A DNA stretch of 64,000 nt from Bifidobacterium merycicum DSM 6492 (GCF_900129045.1 NZ_FQTX01000002.1:537314-601313), one strand, 5' to 3'. Counted from the stretch's first letter, positions 41,731-52,651 are shown. The notes: generated by a model from the letters alone, not told the origin. Made by a program: numbers and translations.

Positions 41731-42044
41731 TAATCTCAAGCTCAAGACGGGCGGCGTGGGAGGCCACGCCTAGGGGTATTACTGGCCTTACGACGGTGTT
41801 CATCCGCGAATTCGTCGCCGTCACACGCGCCCATTCGTGGACGTATTACGTGATCGCGGTGATATGCGTCATTAACTACATTGTTGCGAAATGCGGCATG
41901 GTGTTCTTCTAGATCACGGGGGAATCCGCGTGTCCCGCGCGTTGAGAATGCGACGGTCGGTGTTACTCGATATGCTGAGAAACGGTAGTTTTGCGGCTCG
42001 CACGTCAGCGGCGCGGGCCGAGTGACAACGAAGGAAAGATAATT
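41731..42044. other. Intergenic region upstream of pyrH
   Basis: After the tandem repeats come a hairpin GGCGTGG/CCACGCC (about 41752-41769) and a hydrophobic 63-codon open frame ending at 41912 that has no ribosome binding site and no known relative. The second copy of the 16-nt repeat lies at about 41938-41953. The pyrH promoter should be in the last 100 nt. Confidence 0.5.
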
Positions 42045-42794
42045 ATGACTGGCGAAAACGCAGGAGACAAGCCCCGTAGAGTGCTGCTCAAGCTGTCCGG
42101 CGAGGCATTCGGCGGCGGCAAGGTCGGCATCGACACCCACGTGGTGCGCCGCATCGCTTCGGAAATCGTTCCCGCAGTGGGCAAAGGCGTGCAGGTCGCA
42201 ATCGTGGTCGGCGGCGGTAATTTCTTCCGCGGCGCGGAACTGCAGCAGGCCGGCATCGACCGTTCCCGCGGCGACTACATGGGCATGCTCGGCACGGTGA
42301 TGAACTGCCTCGCCCTTCAGGATTTCCTGGAGCAGGAAGGCCAGGCCACCAGGGTCCAGACCGCCATCACCATGGGGCAGGTCGCGGAACCGTACATTCC
42401 TTTGAAGGCCATCCGCCATCTCGAAAAGGGACGCGTGGTGATTTTCGGCGCAGGCGCCGGCATGCCGTACTTCTCCACCGATACCGTTTCCATCCAGCGT
42501 TCGCTGGAAATCCACTGCGATGAGGTGCTGATGGGCAAGAACGGCGTGGACGGCGTGTACACCGCCGATCCGCGCAAGGACGAGAACGCCAAGCGTTTCG
42601 AAGCCCTGAGCTACAACCGTGCTCTCGTCGACAATCTCGCCGTCATGGACGCGGCGGCGCTGTCCATGGCCCGCGACAACAAGAAGCGCATCCGCGTGTT
42701 CGGCCTTGAAGGCGAAGGCAACGTGACCCGCGCCCTCGTCGGCGAGGAGATCGGCACCTTGGTCTCCACCGCGGAATCGCGTGTGGCGGACTGA
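42045..42794 (+). CDS. pyrH: Uridylate kinase
   Basis: The 249-residue amino acid kinase-fold enzyme phosphorylates UMP to [24 protein letters not shown], a middle [12 protein letters not shown] and [10 protein letters not shown] are diagnostic. AAGGAAAG precedes the ATG at 42045; the open frame from 41991 is not used. frr follows after 48 nt. Confidence 0.96.
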   Translation: MTGENAGDKPRRVLLKLSGEAFGGGKVGIDTHVVRRIASEIVPAVGKGVQVAIVVGGGNFFRGAELQQAGIDRSRGDYMGMLGTVMNCLALQDFLEQEGQATRVQTAITMGQVAEPYIPLKAIRHLEKGRVVIFGAGAGMPYFSTDTVSIQRSLEIHCDEVLMGKNGVDGVYTADPRKDENAKRFEALSYNRALVDNLAVMDAAALSMARDNKKRIRVFGLEGEGNVTRALVGEEIGTLVSTAESRVAD

Positions 42795-42842
42795 ACCCCT
42801 CAATCGAACGACAGCCAACAACCACAAACATAAGGAGCAATA

Positions 42843-43397
42843 ATGGCAATCGTCATCGAACAGGCCAAGGAACAGATGGCCAAGACCGTCGAGAACACCA
42901 AGGAGAACTTCGCCGGCATCCGCACCGGTCGTGCGAACCCGGCCCTGCTGAACGGCATCATGGTCGACTACTACGGTGCGCCCACGCCCATCAAGGCCGT
43001 CGCCTCCATCGGCGTTCCCGAGCCGCGCACTCTGTCCGTCACCCCGTTCGACGCGTCCCAGGCCGGCGCCGTCGAGAAGGCCATCCGCAACTCCGATCTC
43101 GGCGTGAGCCCGAACCGTGACGGCAACGTCATCCGCCTGACCATGCCGGAACTCACCGAGGAACGTCGCAAGGAATACGTCAAGCTCGCCAAGACCAAGG
43201 CGGAGGACGGCAAGGTCGCGGTCCGCAACATCCGCCGCAAGGCCAAGGAAACCATCGACAAGTCCGTCAAGGACGGCGAGATGGGCGAGGACGACGGCGA
43301 TCGTCTGCTCAAGGATCTCGACAAGGTCACCAAGTCCGTCACCGACGAGATCGATTCCCTGCTTGAGACCAAGCAGAAGGAGATCATGGAGGTCTGA
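42843..43397 (+). CDS. frr: Ribosome recycling factor
   Basis: The 184-residue product splits post-termination ribosomes together with EF-G. IRTGRANPALLNGI, VDYYGAPTPI and the final SLLETKQKEIMEV match the family. AAGGAG precedes the ATG. It lies between pyrH and cdsA, as in most bacteria. Confidence 0.97.
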   Translation: MAIVIEQAKEQMAKTVENTKENFAGIRTGRANPALLNGIMVDYYGAPTPIKAVASIGVPEPRTLSVTPFDASQAGAVEKAIRNSDLGVSPNRDGNVIRLTMPELTEERRKEYVKLAKTKAEDGKVAVRNIRRKAKETIDKSVKDGEMGEDDGDRLLKDLDKVTKSVTDEIDSLLETKQKEIMEV

Positions 43398-43422
43398 TCT
43401 TCGGACTTCCCAAGAACCGAAT

Positions 43423-44409
43423 ATGGAACGCAATGAACAAATCCATGATCAGGCCGAGGTGACCCTCGACCAGATCAACAAGAAGACCGGTCGCAACATG
43501 CCGCAGGCCATCGCCACGGCCGTGCTGCTGATCGCGGTTATCCTCGGATGCCTGCTGATAAGCGTCGACCTGTTCGTGGCGCTCGTCGTGGCGTTCATGA
43601 TTCTGGCGCTGTGGGAGCTACGCGTCGATTTCGCGACCGCCGGACTGCACATTCCCGTGTTCATGCTCTGGATCTGCTCGGCGGTCACGCTGTTCGCCGC
43701 GTATTATTCGCGCCTGCATGTCGTGGCCATGGCGCTGTGTGCGATGGCTTCCATCATGCTGGTGGCGCTTTCCGCCACGGCGAAGCTCAGCTTCGGCAAC
43801 AGGCTGTCACTTGCGGTGGCTAACAAACTTTCGCATACCGAGGCCACCGCGCGACTCGAATCCTCCTTCAACCATGACGGGGGAGAGCAGCATCACAGCC
43901 GTCTGAGCCATGTGGCCGTGTCCGTGCTCACCGTGCTGTACATCCCGGTGCTGGCATCCTGCATCATCGTGCCGCTGACATTCCATGGGCATCCCGTGGC
44001 GCACGCCATCATGCTGGTGTTCCTGCCGGCCCTGTCCGACACCGGTGGCCTGTTCGCCGGCGCATGGCTGGGCAAGCACAAGCTTTCCCCCAGAATCTCC
44101 CCGAAGAAAAGCTGGGAAGGTTTGGCCGGGTCCGTACTGTTCGCCATGGTGGGCGCGTTCGCGGTGATGTTCTGCACGTACAGCCCGCAGGTGTGGGCGG
44201 CACGCTGGTGGGTTCCCGTCGTGATGGGTGTCCTGGTCGGCGTCGTCGGCACGTTCGGCGATCTGTGCGCTTCCATGATCAAACGTGATCTCGGCATCAA
44301 GGACATGGGGCATCTGCTGAAGGGACATGGCGGCGTGATGGATCGCGTCGATTCGATCCTGATGGCGGCCCCGTTCACCTGCATCCTGCTGTGGGTTACG
44401 GGCCTGTGA
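43423..44409 (+). CDS. cdsA: Phosphatidate cytidylyltransferase
   Basis: The 328-residue integral membrane enzyme makes CDP-diacylglycerol from phosphatidate and CTP. It has about eight membrane segments and the family signature near the C-terminus: SDTGGLFAGAWLGKHKLSP followed by SPKKSWEG and GDLCASMIKRD. The ATG at 43423 is 25 nt after frr, with no strong ribosome binding site. The product feeds PgsA, encoded at 54.5 kb. Confidence 0.94.
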   Translation: MERNEQIHDQAEVTLDQINKKTGRNMPQAIATAVLLIAVILGCLLISVDLFVALVVAFMILALWELRVDFATAGLHIPVFMLWICSAVTLFAAYYSRLHVVAMALCAMASIMLVALSATAKLSFGNRLSLAVANKLSHTEATARLESSFNHDGGEQHHSRLSHVAVSVLTVLYIPVLASCIIVPLTFHGHPVAHAIMLVFLPALSDTGGLFAGAWLGKHKLSPRISPKKSWEGLAGSVLFAMVGAFAVMFCTYSPQVWAARWWVPVVMGVLVGVVGTFGDLCASMIKRDLGIKDMGHLLKGHGGVMDRVDSILMAAPFTCILLWVTGL

Positions 44410-44429
44410 TGGCCTTTCCACGGTGAATC

Positions 44430-44469
44430 CGCGAGAGTGTCTGTGCATACCTGTACGGGCACTCTCGCG
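44430..44469. terminator. Hairpin between cdsA and rlmN
   Basis: CGCGAGAGTG (44430-44439) pairs with CACTCTCGCG (44460-44469) around a 20-nt loop. Confidence 0.6.
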
Positions 44470-44514
44470 TTATGACGTCAACAATTCCGAATACCACGAA
44501 CGAAGCGAAAACCC

Positions 44515-45678
44515 ATGACATCCCCTGAAATCCCCGAAACCGGCATCACCGAAGGCGGCACCGAAGGCGCGTTCCGCGACGTGCTCTCCAAGGATCACGC
44601 CAAGCGTGGCAAGCCTCCGGTCCATTTCGCCGATATGACCGATGAGGAGCGCATCGCCAAGGCAACCGATCTCGGACTGCCGAAATTCCGAGTCAAGCAG
44701 CTCGCCAATCATTACTATGGTCATTTCGACGTGAACGCCGCGGAGTTCACCGATTTCCCCGCGGCCAAACGAGAAGAGGCCGCGGCGGCGTTCTTCCCGC
44801 GTCTCATCACCGAAGTCACCCGTCAGGTGGCGGATAACGGCACCACCATCAAGACCCTGTGGAGACTGTTCGACGGTTCCCTGATCGAATCGGTGCTGAT
44901 GCGCTACCCGACGCGCACCACCCTATGCATCTCCTCGCAGGTCGGCTGCGGCATGGGTTGCCCGTTCTGTGCGACCGGCCAACTCGGCCTGACCCGTAAC
45001 ATGTCCGCCGGCGAGATCCTTGAACAAGTGCGCGTGGCCGCCAAGATGATGCGTGATGGCGAAGTGGCGGGAGGCCCGGGCCGTCTGAGCAACATCGTCT
45101 TCATGGGTATGGGCGAGCCTATGGGCAACTACCGGTCGGTGTTGTCCGCGGTCCGTCAGATCTCGGCGTTGCCCCCGGAGGGCTTCGGCATTTCCGCGCG
45201 CAACATCACCGTGTCCACGGTCGGCGTGGTGTCCGGCATCAGGAAGCTTGCCGCCGAAGGACTCCCGGTGCGCCTTGCCGTCTCGCTGCATGCACCGAGC
45301 GACGAGCTGCGTGACGAGCTTGTGCCGATGAACAAGCGTTTCAACACCACCGCCGTACTAGATGCCGCGCACGACTACTGGCTTGCCTCCAAGCGCCGCG
45401 TCAGCATCGAATACGCGTTGATGCGCGGCATCAACGATCAGGCCGAACATGCCAGACTGTTGGCCAAGAGACTGAACCATTACGGTGACGATTGGGCCCA
45501 TGTCAACCCCATCCCGCTCAATCCCATCGAAGGTTCCAAGTGGACGGCATCCAAGCCGGAGGACGAGGCCCGGTTCCTTGAGATCCTGCACTCCGCGGGC
45601 ATCACCGCCACGTTGCGTGACACGCGCGGCCAGGACATCGACGGTGCCTGCGGCCAGCTCGCCGCCAAGGAACGCTGA
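44515..45678 (+). CDS. rlmN: 23S rRNA (adenine-2503-C2)-methyltransferase RlmN
   Basis: The 387-residue radical SAM enzyme methylates A2503 in 23S rRNA and A37 in some tRNAs. The Fe-S Cys motif is in QVGCGMGCPFCATGQ (C-x3-C-x2-C). The SAM-binding FMGMGEPMGNY is present, and the C-terminal catalytic Cys lies in the GACGQLA end. The N-terminal 55 residues are a family-typical extension. It ends at a strong terminator. Confidence 0.95.
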   Translation: MTSPEIPETGITEGGTEGAFRDVLSKDHAKRGKPPVHFADMTDEERIAKATDLGLPKFRVKQLANHYYGHFDVNAAEFTDFPAAKREEAAAAFFPRLITEVTRQVADNGTTIKTLWRLFDGSLIESVLMRYPTRTTLCISSQVGCGMGCPFCATGQLGLTRNMSAGEILEQVRVAAKMMRDGEVAGGPGRLSNIVFMGMGEPMGNYRSVLSAVRQISALPPEGFGISARNITVSTVGVVSGIRKLAAEGLPVRLAVSLHAPSDELRDELVPMNKRFNTTAVLDAAHDYWLASKRRVSIEYALMRGINDQAEHARLLAKRLNHYGDDWAHVNPIPLNPIEGSKWTASKPEDEARFLEILHSAGITATLRDTRGQDIDGACGQLAAKER

Positions 45679-45702
45679 CGTCCATTCGCAGATTCCGCGC
45701 GT

Positions 45703-45747
45703 ATGGATGGCGGCCCGACGGATACGCTTCGTTGGGCCGCCATCCAT
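45703..45747 (+). terminator. Terminator of rlmN
   Basis: ATGGATGGCGGCCC (45703-45716) pairs with GGGCCGCCATCCAT (45734-45747), followed by ATT. The remaining 157 nt to hisF hold the presumed hisF promoter but no gene. Confidence 0.8.
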
Positions 45748-45904
45748 ATTGGCTAACGAATCATAGCCTATGTTTCCCCATAGCCGAGGTTCGGCGTTCC
45801 TAGCATATGGTTCCTAGTATGTGGACTTGCGTCGGACCTTGTAACGCAAGGTCGGTAGTCTGAAAAACTGAATCATTGGCCCGTCGTAGTAGTGGGAGTG
45901 AAAG

Positions 45905-46675
45905 ATGTCGCTGGCGGTACGAGTCATTCCGTGCCTGGATGTTGATGCCGGACGTGTGGTGAAGGGCGTCCATTTCGAAAACCTCAAGGATGCCGGCGAT
46001 CCGGTCGAGCTGGCGGCGGAATACTACCGTCAGGGCGCCGACGAACTGACCTTCCTGGATGTGACCGCATCCAGTTCGCATCGTCAGACCATGGTCGACG
46101 TGGTCAGCCGCACCGCCGAACAGGTGTTCATCCCGATGACCGTGGGCGGTGGCGTGCGTACTCCCGAGGATGTGGATTCGCTGCTCCGCTGCGGCGCCGA
46201 CAAGGTCGGCGTCAACACCGCGGCCATCAATGATCCGACGTTGATCAGCCGTGTTGCCGAACGTTTCGGCAATCAGGTGCTGGTACTCTCCGTGGACGCT
46301 CGCCGCGAGAAGGGCGAGCAGCATACGCAGTCCGGCTTCGAGGTCACCACAATGGGCGGACGCAAATCCACCGGCATCGACGCGCTATGGTGGGTGAAGC
46401 GCGCCGAGGAGCTTGGCGCCGGCGAGATCCTGCTCAACTCCATGGACGCGGATGGCACCCAGTCCGGCTTCGACATCGAAATGATCAAAGCGGTGCGTCG
46501 CGAGGTCAAGATCCCGATCATCGCCTCCGGCGGCGCAGGCAAGGTCGAGGATTTCCCGCCGGCGGTCGCGGCCGGTGCCGATGCGGTCCTCGCTGCCTCC
46601 GTATTCCATTACGGTAGGATGACGATCGCGGATGTCAAGGCGGAACTGCGCAAGGCCGGCTACACCGTTCGTTGA
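45905..46675 (+). CDS. hisF: Imidazole glycerol phosphate synthase, cyclase subunit HisF
   Basis: The 256-residue TIM barrel makes IGP and AICAR from PRFAR with ammonia from HisH. Active-site aspartates are in [12 protein letters not shown] and [18 protein letters not shown] and [11 protein letters not shown] are the phosphate sites. GGGAGTG lies upstream of the ATG. hisI follows after 45 nt. HisH is not in this window. Confidence 0.96.
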   Translation: MSLAVRVIPCLDVDAGRVVKGVHFENLKDAGDPVELAAEYYRQGADELTFLDVTASSSHRQTMVDVVSRTAEQVFIPMTVGGGVRTPEDVDSLLRCGADKVGVNTAAINDPTLISRVAERFGNQVLVLSVDARREKGEQHTQSGFEVTTMGGRKSTGIDALWWVKRAEELGAGEILLNSMDADGTQSGFDIEMIKAVRREVKIPIIASGGAGKVEDFPPAVAAGADAVLAASVFHYGRMTIADVKAELRKAGYTVR

Positions 46676-46720
46676 TTTCCCTGATTTTCCAACCAATCCA
46701 TCCGAAGAAGCAAAACAAGA

Positions 46721-47110
46721 ATGCAGTACGATAACTCCACAACACTTGATCCCGCAATCGCAGCACGTCTGAAGCGCGACGACAAAGGCCTTGTCGCCGC
46801 GGTCGTCCAGCAGTACGATACCCGTGACGTGCTGATGGTCGGCTACATGAACGACGAGGCGCTGCGACGCACCCTCACCACGGGCCGCGTGACCTTCTGG
46901 TCCCGTTCGCGTCAGGAATACTGGCGTAAGGGTGATACTTCCGGGCATGCGCAGTACGTCAAGGGCGTGTCCCTCGACTGCGATGGCGACGCGCTGTTGG
47001 TGGAGGTCGATCAGGTGGGTGCCGCATGCCATACCGGCAAGCGCAGCTGCTTCGACGAAGGCGGCCCGCTGCCCGTGGTCGAAGGTTTCAAGCCCGAGGA
47101 GGCGAAGTGA
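46721..47110 (+). CDS. hisI: Phosphoribosyl-AMP cyclohydrolase
   Basis: The 129-residue zinc enzyme catalyses the third step of histidine synthesis. The metal site [13 protein letters not shown] and the Cys-bearing [12 protein letters not shown] are intact. It is the single-domain form; the pyrophosphohydrolase step is done by the separate hisE at 53.3 kb. Its stop overlaps the trpE start by one base. Confidence 0.95.
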   Translation: MQYDNSTTLDPAIAARLKRDDKGLVAAVVQQYDTRDVLMVGYMNDEALRRTLTTGRVTFWSRSRQEYWRKGDTSGHAQYVKGVSLDCDGDALLVEVDQVGAACHTGKRSCFDEGGPLPVVEGFKPEEAK

Positions 47111-48666
47111 TGGAGGAGTGCAGCGTCGAGAATCTGCGTTGGGGCGGGACCTGGCCGTCCCGTGAGCAGTTCCATGAACTCGCCGATGAGGGGTACCGCA
47201 TCATCCCCATCGTGCGTCGACTGCTCGCCGATTCCCTGACACCGGTCGGATTCTATGAGCGTCTCGCCGCTGGGCGAAGTGGCACGTTTATCCTCGAATC
47301 GGCGGAATTCGGCGGCACATGGAGTCGTTACAGCTTCATCGGAGTGAACTCCATCGCCCAGCTTCGTTCCAATGGCGGTCAGGCCGATTGGCTCGGCCAG
47401 GTGCCGGTGGGTGTCCCCACCGAGGGCGATGTGCTGGATGTGGCGCATGCCACGTTGAAGATTCTGAACTCACCGAAGGTCAAAGGCCTACCGAATCTTA
47501 CCTCCGGCCTGGTAGGCACCGTCGGATGGGATGTGATCCGTCATTGGGAGCCGACCCTGCGCGGCAAGGCCCCGAACGAAACCGACCAACCCGAGCTGGT
47601 GCTCGCCCTTGCCACCGATATCGCGGTGGTCGACCACGTGTCCGGTTCCGTATGGCTGATCGCCAACGCGGTGAACGTCGATAACAAACCCACGCGAGCC
47701 GACTGGGCATATGACAACGCCATCGAACGACTCGACACCATGCAGCGCCAGGCCGCGACGCCGACGCCGGGGGAGGCGCGCATCAACGTGCTCGACCCGT
47801 CCACCCCCCAGCCTGAATTGCGCTTCCGCACCGAGAAGTCGCATTATGAGAAGGCGGTCGAGGAGACGAAGCGTCACATCGTCGACGGCGATGTGTTCCA
47901 GACGGTCATCTCCCAGCGACTCGACATCGATTCGCCTGCCGACCCCTTCGACGTGTACCGTGTACTGCGCACGCTGAACCCGAGCCCGTACATGTACTTC
48001 TTCGCCCTGACGGATACCAAGGGACGCGTTTTCAACGTGGTCGGCTCCAGTCCGGAAACCCTGATCAAGGTCGACGACGGCCATGCCATGACCTTCCCGA
48101 TCGCGGGTTCGCGTCCGCGTGGCACCACTCCGGAGGAGGACGAGTGGCTCGCCAACGAGCTGCTCGCCGATCCCAAGGAGCGCAGCGAGCACATCATGCT
48201 GGTCGACCTGTCCCGCAACGACCTGAGCCGCGTCTGCAAGCCGGAAAGCGTCGAAGTCGTCAGGCTGATGGACATCAAGCGGTTCAGCCATATCATGCAC
48301 ATCTGCTCCACGGTGACGGGCACGCTGAACGATGGCATGACCGCTTTCGACGTATTCACTTCCGCGTTCCCCGCCGGCACGCTTTCCGGTGCTCCCAAGC
48401 CTCGCGCCATCGAGATCATCGACGAGCTTGAGCCGGCCGATCGCGGTATCTACGGCGGTACGGTCGGCTACTTCGACTTCTCCGGGAACATGGATATGGC
48501 CATCGCCATCCGCACCGCCTTCCTGCGTGACCATGAGGCCAGCGTGCAGGCCGGTGCGGGCATCGTGCTCGACTCCGTGCCGGGCAACGAATGGCAGGAA
48601 ACCCGCAACAAGGCCGCGGCAAGCGTCGAGGCCGTCCAGATTGCGGCCCAGTTGAAAGCCCTGTAG
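47110..48666 (+). CDS. trpE: Anthranilate synthase component I
   Basis: The 518-residue product converts chorismate to anthranilate with ammonia from the TrpG subunit, which is not in this window. The tryptophan feedback site is seen as FILESAE (LLES-type element) and NPSPYMYFF; the chorismate-binding part shows [30 protein letters not shown] and [16 protein letters not shown]. The ATG overlaps the hisI stop, so histidine and tryptophan genes are translationally coupled here. A GTG at 47107 is an alternative start. Confidence 0.95.
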   Translation: MEECSVENLRWGGTWPSREQFHELADEGYRIIPIVRRLLADSLTPVGFYERLAAGRSGTFILESAEFGGTWSRYSFIGVNSIAQLRSNGGQADWLGQVPVGVPTEGDVLDVAHATLKILNSPKVKGLPNLTSGLVGTVGWDVIRHWEPTLRGKAPNETDQPELVLALATDIAVVDHVSGSVWLIANAVNVDNKPTRADWAYDNAIERLDTMQRQAATPTPGEARINVLDPSTPQPELRFRTEKSHYEKAVEETKRHIVDGDVFQTVISQRLDIDSPADPFDVYRVLRTLNPSPYMYFFALTDTKGRVFNVVGSSPETLIKVDDGHAMTFPIAGSRPRGTTPEEDEWLANELLADPKERSEHIMLVDLSRNDLSRVCKPESVEVVRLMDIKRFSHIMHICSTVTGTLNDGMTAFDVFTSAFPAGTLSGAPKPRAIEIIDELEPADRGIYGGTVGYFDFSGNMDMAIAIRTAFLRDHEASVQAGAGIVLDSVPGNEWQETRNKAAASVEAVQIAAQLKAL

Positions 48667-48721
48667 GCAAGGGGACGTTACTCTTGCAAAGACGCCTTTT
48701 GTAACAAGAGAAAGGGACCAC

Positions 48722-50809
48722 ATGTCGGTACTGGACGAGTTGGTGGCAGGAGCGGTCGAGGATGCCAAGGCGCGTGAAGCGCGGGTCAGCCTCGAACAGA
48801 TCAAGAGGAACGCGGCGCAAGCCGCAGCGCCACTCGACGCCACTCGATGGTTGAGGAAAGCCGACGGCATCCCGGTGATCGCCGAGATCAAACGTGCATC
48901 CCCCTCCAAAGGGCATTTGAGTGATATCCCCGATCCGGCGGCCCTCGCCCGCGAATATGAGGCGGGCGGGGCAAGCGCCATCTCGTGCCTCACCGAAGGC
49001 CGACGTTTCCTCGGATCGCTCGACGACTTCGACAAGGTCAAGGCTGCGGTGAACATCCCCGTACTGCGTAAGGATTTCATCGTCACCGACTATCAGGTTT
49101 GTGAGGCGCGTGCCCACGGCGCGGATATCATTCTGCTTATCGTCGCCGCGCTCGACGACGATAAGCTCAAGCATCTGCTCGATCTGGCCCATGAACTGGG
49201 CATGACCGTTCTGGTCGAAACGCATACGCGCGAGGAGATCCAGCGTGCCATCGGCGCGGGAGCCAAGGTGATCGGCATCAATGCGCGCAATCTCAAGAAT
49301 CTTCGCGTCGATGTGAGCAAATACCGCGAACTCGCCTCCAACCTGCCCGCCGACGTCATCAAGGTCGCCGAATCGGGAGTGTTCGGAGCCGTCGAGGTCG
49401 AGGATTACGGGCGTGCCGGCGCCGACGCGGTGCTGGTGGGCGAGGGCGTCGCCACGGCGGACGACCATATTCTTGCAGTGCAACGACTAGTGAAAGCAGG
49501 TGCACAGGTGAAAACCAGCGAATCCACTCCTTTGAGCGAACATCAGGGACCGTACTGGGGCCAGTTCGGTGGCCGTTATGTGCCCGAGGCGTTGATCACC
49601 GCGTTGGATGAGCTCGAACGCGTGTACGACGAGGCCAAGGCGGACCCGGAGTTCCATAAGGAATTCATGACGCTGCAGAAGCGCTATGTGGGTCGAGAAA
49701 GCCCGCTGACCGAAGCGCCGCGTTTCGCCGAACTGCTCAAGGAGAAGACCGGCATCGCGCCGCGCGTATTCCTCAAGCGTGAGGATCTCAACCATACCGG
49801 AGCGCACAAGATCAACAACGCCCTCGGTCAGGCATTGCTCGTCAAGCGCATGGGCAAGACCCGCGTCATCGCGGAGACCGGAGCCGGCCAGCATGGCGTG
49901 GCGACAGCCACCGTATGCGCGATGCTCGGCCTGAAATGCCGTATCTACATGGGGCAGATCGACGCCAGGCGTCAGGCCCTGAACGTGGCCCGCATGCGTA
50001 TGCTCGGCGCCGAGGTGGTGGAAGTCACCTTGGGCGACAAAATCCTCAAGGATGCCATCAACGAGGCACTGCGCGACTGGGTCACCAACGTCAAGGACAC
50101 CCATTATCTGCTGGGTACCGTCGCCGGCCCCCACCCGTTCCCCGCCATGGTCCGTGATTTCCAGAAGATCATCGGCGAGGAAGCCAAGCGGCAGCTTCAG
50201 GATTGGTATGGCATCGACCATCCGGACGCGGTTTGCGCATGCGTGGGCGGCGGCTCCAACGCCATCGGCATTATGAACGCCTTCCTCGACGACGAGCGTG
50301 TGAACCTGTACGGCTATGAGGCCGGCGGCAACGGACCGGAATCCGGTAAGCACGCCATCCGTTTCGCGCCGGGCACCGGTCAGCTGGGCATGTTCCAAGG
50401 AGCCAAGAGCTACCTGCTGGAAACGTCCGAAGGCCAGACCCTCGACACGTATTCGATCTCCGCGGGCCTCGACTATGCTTCGGTCGGCCCCGAGCATGCA
50501 TGGCTCAAGGAAATCGGAAGAGTCAACTATTCCTGGGCGACCGATGAGGAGGCCATGAACGCCTTCCGTGACCTGAGCCGCAGCGAAGGCATCATCCCCG
50601 CCATCGAAAGCTCCCACGCCGTCGCCGGCGCGTATAAGGCTTGCGAGGATCTGAAGGCCAAGGGTTACACACATCCCGTCATCATCATCAACATCTCCGG
50701 CCGAGGCGACAAGGATATGGCCACCGCAGGCAAGTGGTTCGGCTATCTGACCGACGATCAGGCCAAGGCGCTTGACGTGACCGGCGCTCACGGCGATACC
50801 ATCGCCTGA
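48722..50809 (+). CDS. trpCB: Fused indole-3-glycerol phosphate synthase / tryptophan synthase beta
   Basis: The 695-residue product joins two non-consecutive steps of tryptophan synthesis. Residues 1-264 are Trp[32 protein letters not shown] and VAESGV. Residues from about 275 are Trp[10 protein letters not shown], the PLP lysine in [19 protein letters not shown] and the phosphate site VGGGSNAIG. The linker is short (about ten residues, [10 protein letters not shown]). AAGGGAC precedes the ATG. trpA follows 31 nt later, so the beta part will pair with TrpA as usual. Confidence 0.95.
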   Translation: MSVLDELVAGAVEDAKAREARVSLEQIKRNAAQAAAPLDATRWLRKADGIPVIAEIKRASPSKGHLSDIPDPAALAREYEAGGASAISCLTEGRRFLGSLDDFDKVKAAVNIPVLRKDFIVTDYQVCEARAHGADIILLIVAALDDDKLKHLLDLAHELGMTVLVETHTREEIQRAIGAGAKVIGINARNLKNLRVDVSKYRELASNLPADVIKVAESGVFGAVEVEDYGRAGADAVLVGEGVATADDHILAVQRLVKAGAQVKTSESTPLSEHQGPYWGQFGGRYVPEALITALDELERVYDEAKADPEFHKEFMTLQKRYVGRESPLTEAPRFAELLKEKTGIAPRVFLKREDLNHTGAHKINNALGQALLVKRMGKTRVIAETGAGQHGVATATVCAMLGLKCRIYMGQIDARRQALNVARMRMLGAEVVEVTLGDKILKDAINEALRDWVTNVKDTHYLLGTVAGPHPFPAMVRDFQKIIGEEAKRQLQDWYGIDHPDAVCACVGGGSNAIGIMNAFLDDERVNLYGYEAGGNGPESGKHAIRFAPGTGQLGMFQGAKSYLLETSEGQTLDTYSISAGLDYASVGPEHAWLKEIGRVNYSWATDEEAMNAFRDLSRSEGIIPAIESSHAVAGAYKACEDLKAKGYTHPVIIINISGRGDKDMATAGKWFGYLTDDQAKALDVTGAHGDTIA

Positions 50810-50840
50810 TGACGACTTGCGAGGAATGAAGGATCTTATT

Positions 50841-51713
50841 ATGACTAACGAAGCAACCACCCCGTCCGGTCAGCCGCTGGGCATCAGCCACAAGCCGAGC
50901 CGCACCAAGGCCATGTTCTCCGAGTTCAAGGCGCAGAACAAGCCGGCGTTCATCGGATACCTGCCGTATGGTTTTCCGAATCCCGACGATTCCCTGACGG
51001 CATTGCGGACGATGGTCGAACATGGCGTCGACGCCGTCGAAATCGGCCTGCCGTATTCCGATCCGGTTATGGATGGCCCCGTCATCCAGGCGGCGAGCCA
51101 GATCGCGTTGGATAACGGCGAAAGGATCGCCAACGTGTTCAAGGCGGTGGAGGCCGTGGCGAACGCGGGCGGTGTCCCGCTCATCATGAGCTATTGGAAT
51201 CTCATCTACCATTACGGCGTTGAGCGTTTCGCCACCGATTTCGAAAACGCCGGCGGTGCCGGCCTGATTACCCCCGATCTGATCCCTGACGAGGCGGGGG
51301 AGTGGATCGAGGCATCCGACCGCCACGGCCTCGACCGCATATTCTTGGTTTCTCCCGACTCCGCCGATTCCCGGCTTGAAGTCGTCGCCAAGAACACGCG
51401 CGGCTTCGTCTACGCCGCGGCACGCATGGGTGTCACCGGCGAACGTTCCACCATCGACGCCTCCCCGCAGGCGTTGGTGGAACGCACCCGCAAGGCCGGT
51501 GCCGAGAACGTCTGCGTGGGCATCGGCGTCTCCACCGCGGAACAGGGCGCGAAGGTCGGCGCATACGCCGATGGTGTGATCGTCGGTTCCGCCTTGGTGC
51601 ATACCCTGCTCAACGATGACGGAAGAACCGCCCGCGGCACGGCCGAAGGGTTGTCCCTGCTCGCGGCCAAAACCGAGGAACTCGCAGAAGGCATCCACGG
51701 GGCCCGCGCATGA
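50841..51713 (+). CDS. trpA: Tryptophan synthase alpha chain
   Basis: The 290-residue TIM barrel splits indole-3-glycerol phosphate and passes indole to TrpB. The catalytic Glu is in DAVEIGLPYSDP and the Asp in YSDPVMDGP; the flexible loop reads ARMGVTGERS. The ATG at 50841 has GAAGGA upstream; the frame open from 50817 is not used. The stop overlaps lgt by ATGA. Confidence 0.96.
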   Translation: MTNEATTPSGQPLGISHKPSRTKAMFSEFKAQNKPAFIGYLPYGFPNPDDSLTALRTMVEHGVDAVEIGLPYSDPVMDGPVIQAASQIALDNGERIANVFKAVEAVANAGGVPLIMSYWNLIYHYGVERFATDFENAGGAGLITPDLIPDEAGEWIEASDRHGLDRIFLVSPDSADSRLEVVAKNTRGFVYAAARMGVTGERSTIDASPQALVERTRKAGAENVCVGIGVSTAEQGAKVGAYADGVIVGSALVHTLLNDDGRTARGTAEGLSLLAAKTEELAEGIHGARA

Positions 51714-52624
51714 CGACGCTCGCCTCCATTCCTTCTCCGGGTTTCTCCAAGTTCCAGATCGGCCCCTTCACCATCCGCATGTACGCCGTGTGCATCCTCA
51801 TCGGCGTCTGTTTCGCGGTCTGGATTCTTACCCGCCGTTGGAAACGCGCCGGGGGAACATTCGATCAGGTGCTCGACCTCACATTGGTGACGGTTCCGTG
51901 CGGTCTCGTCGGAGCGCGCCTGTACCACTGTCTGAGCACGCCGGCCATGTATTTCCCTCCCACAGGCGATCCCATGAGCATCCTGAAGGTGTGGGAAGGC
52001 GGCATGGCCATCTTCGGCGGCATCGGCGTGGGAGCGTTGGCCGCCTTCCTATGGTGCAGGCATAAGCATTACCCGTTCGCGTTGCTGCTCGATTGCCTGG
52101 CTCCTGGGCTTCTGGTCGCCCAGGCCATTGGCAGGTTGGGCAACTGGTTCAATCAGGAGTTGTACGGCAAGCCGACCACACTGCCTTGGGGGCTGAAGCT
52201 CAACGAGAACAGCGACGCCATCGGCCACAGCGAGGTTTGCTATCAAGGTGTAGCCTGTCCGAGCGGAACCCTGTTCCATCCCACGTTCCTCTACGAAATG
52301 ATCTGGAACCTCATCGGCGCCGCGCTGATCGTGTGGCTGGGGAACCGGTTCGCGGATAAGCTCAAGGCCGGCCAACTCGCCGCCATGTATATGATCTGGT
52401 ACGGCTGCGGCCGTAGCTGGATCGAGGAGATCCGCATCAACTACTCGACCGTCATCCTCGGCATCCGCACGAACACGTGGACCGCCATCCTGACGGCCCT
52501 GTGCGGCATCGTGCTATTCGCCGTGCTGAGGAAGTACGGGAAAACGTATGATGAACTTACGGTAAAGCTTCGTTCCGTCACCGACGACGAGCTTGAACGT
52601 ATGAGCCAGAAATCCACAAAATGA
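51710..52624 (+). CDS. lgt: Prolipoprotein diacylglyceryl transferase
   Basis: The 304-residue membrane enzyme adds diacylglycerol to the lipobox Cys of prolipoproteins. It has seven membrane segments and the Lgt signature GRLGNWFNQELYG; RMYAVCILIG and the GARLYHC segment are also conserved. The C-terminal tail (TVKLRSVTDDELERM) is cytoplasmic. It starts inside the trpA stop codon (ATGA). The lipoprotein at 31.6 kb would be one substrate. Confidence 0.95.
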   Translation: MTTLASIPSPGFSKFQIGPFTIRMYAVCILIGVCFAVWILTRRWKRAGGTFDQVLDLTLVTVPCGLVGARLYHCLSTPAMYFPPTGDPMSILKVWEGGMAIFGGIGVGALAAFLWCRHKHYPFALLLDCLAPGLLVAQAIGRLGNWFNQELYGKPTTLPWGLKLNENSDAIGHSEVCYQGVACPSGTLFHPTFLYEMIWNLIGAALIVWLGNRFADKLKAGQLAAMYMIWYGCGRSWIEEIRINYSTVILGIRTNTWTAILTALCGIVLFAVLRKYGKTYDELTVKLRSVTDDELERMSQKSTK

Positions 52625-52651
52625 CCCTAGCCAACAGTAAGGTAGGAGATT

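Noticed and set aside
41721..41912. 63-codon hydrophobic ORF between the tandem repeats and pyrH
   Set aside because: It starts inside the third repeat, has no ribosome binding site and no recognisable family.
46676..47109. trp leader peptide or T-box for attenuation of trpE
   Set aside because: trpE starts inside the hisI stop codon, so there is no leader space; no T-box features were seen upstream of hisF either.
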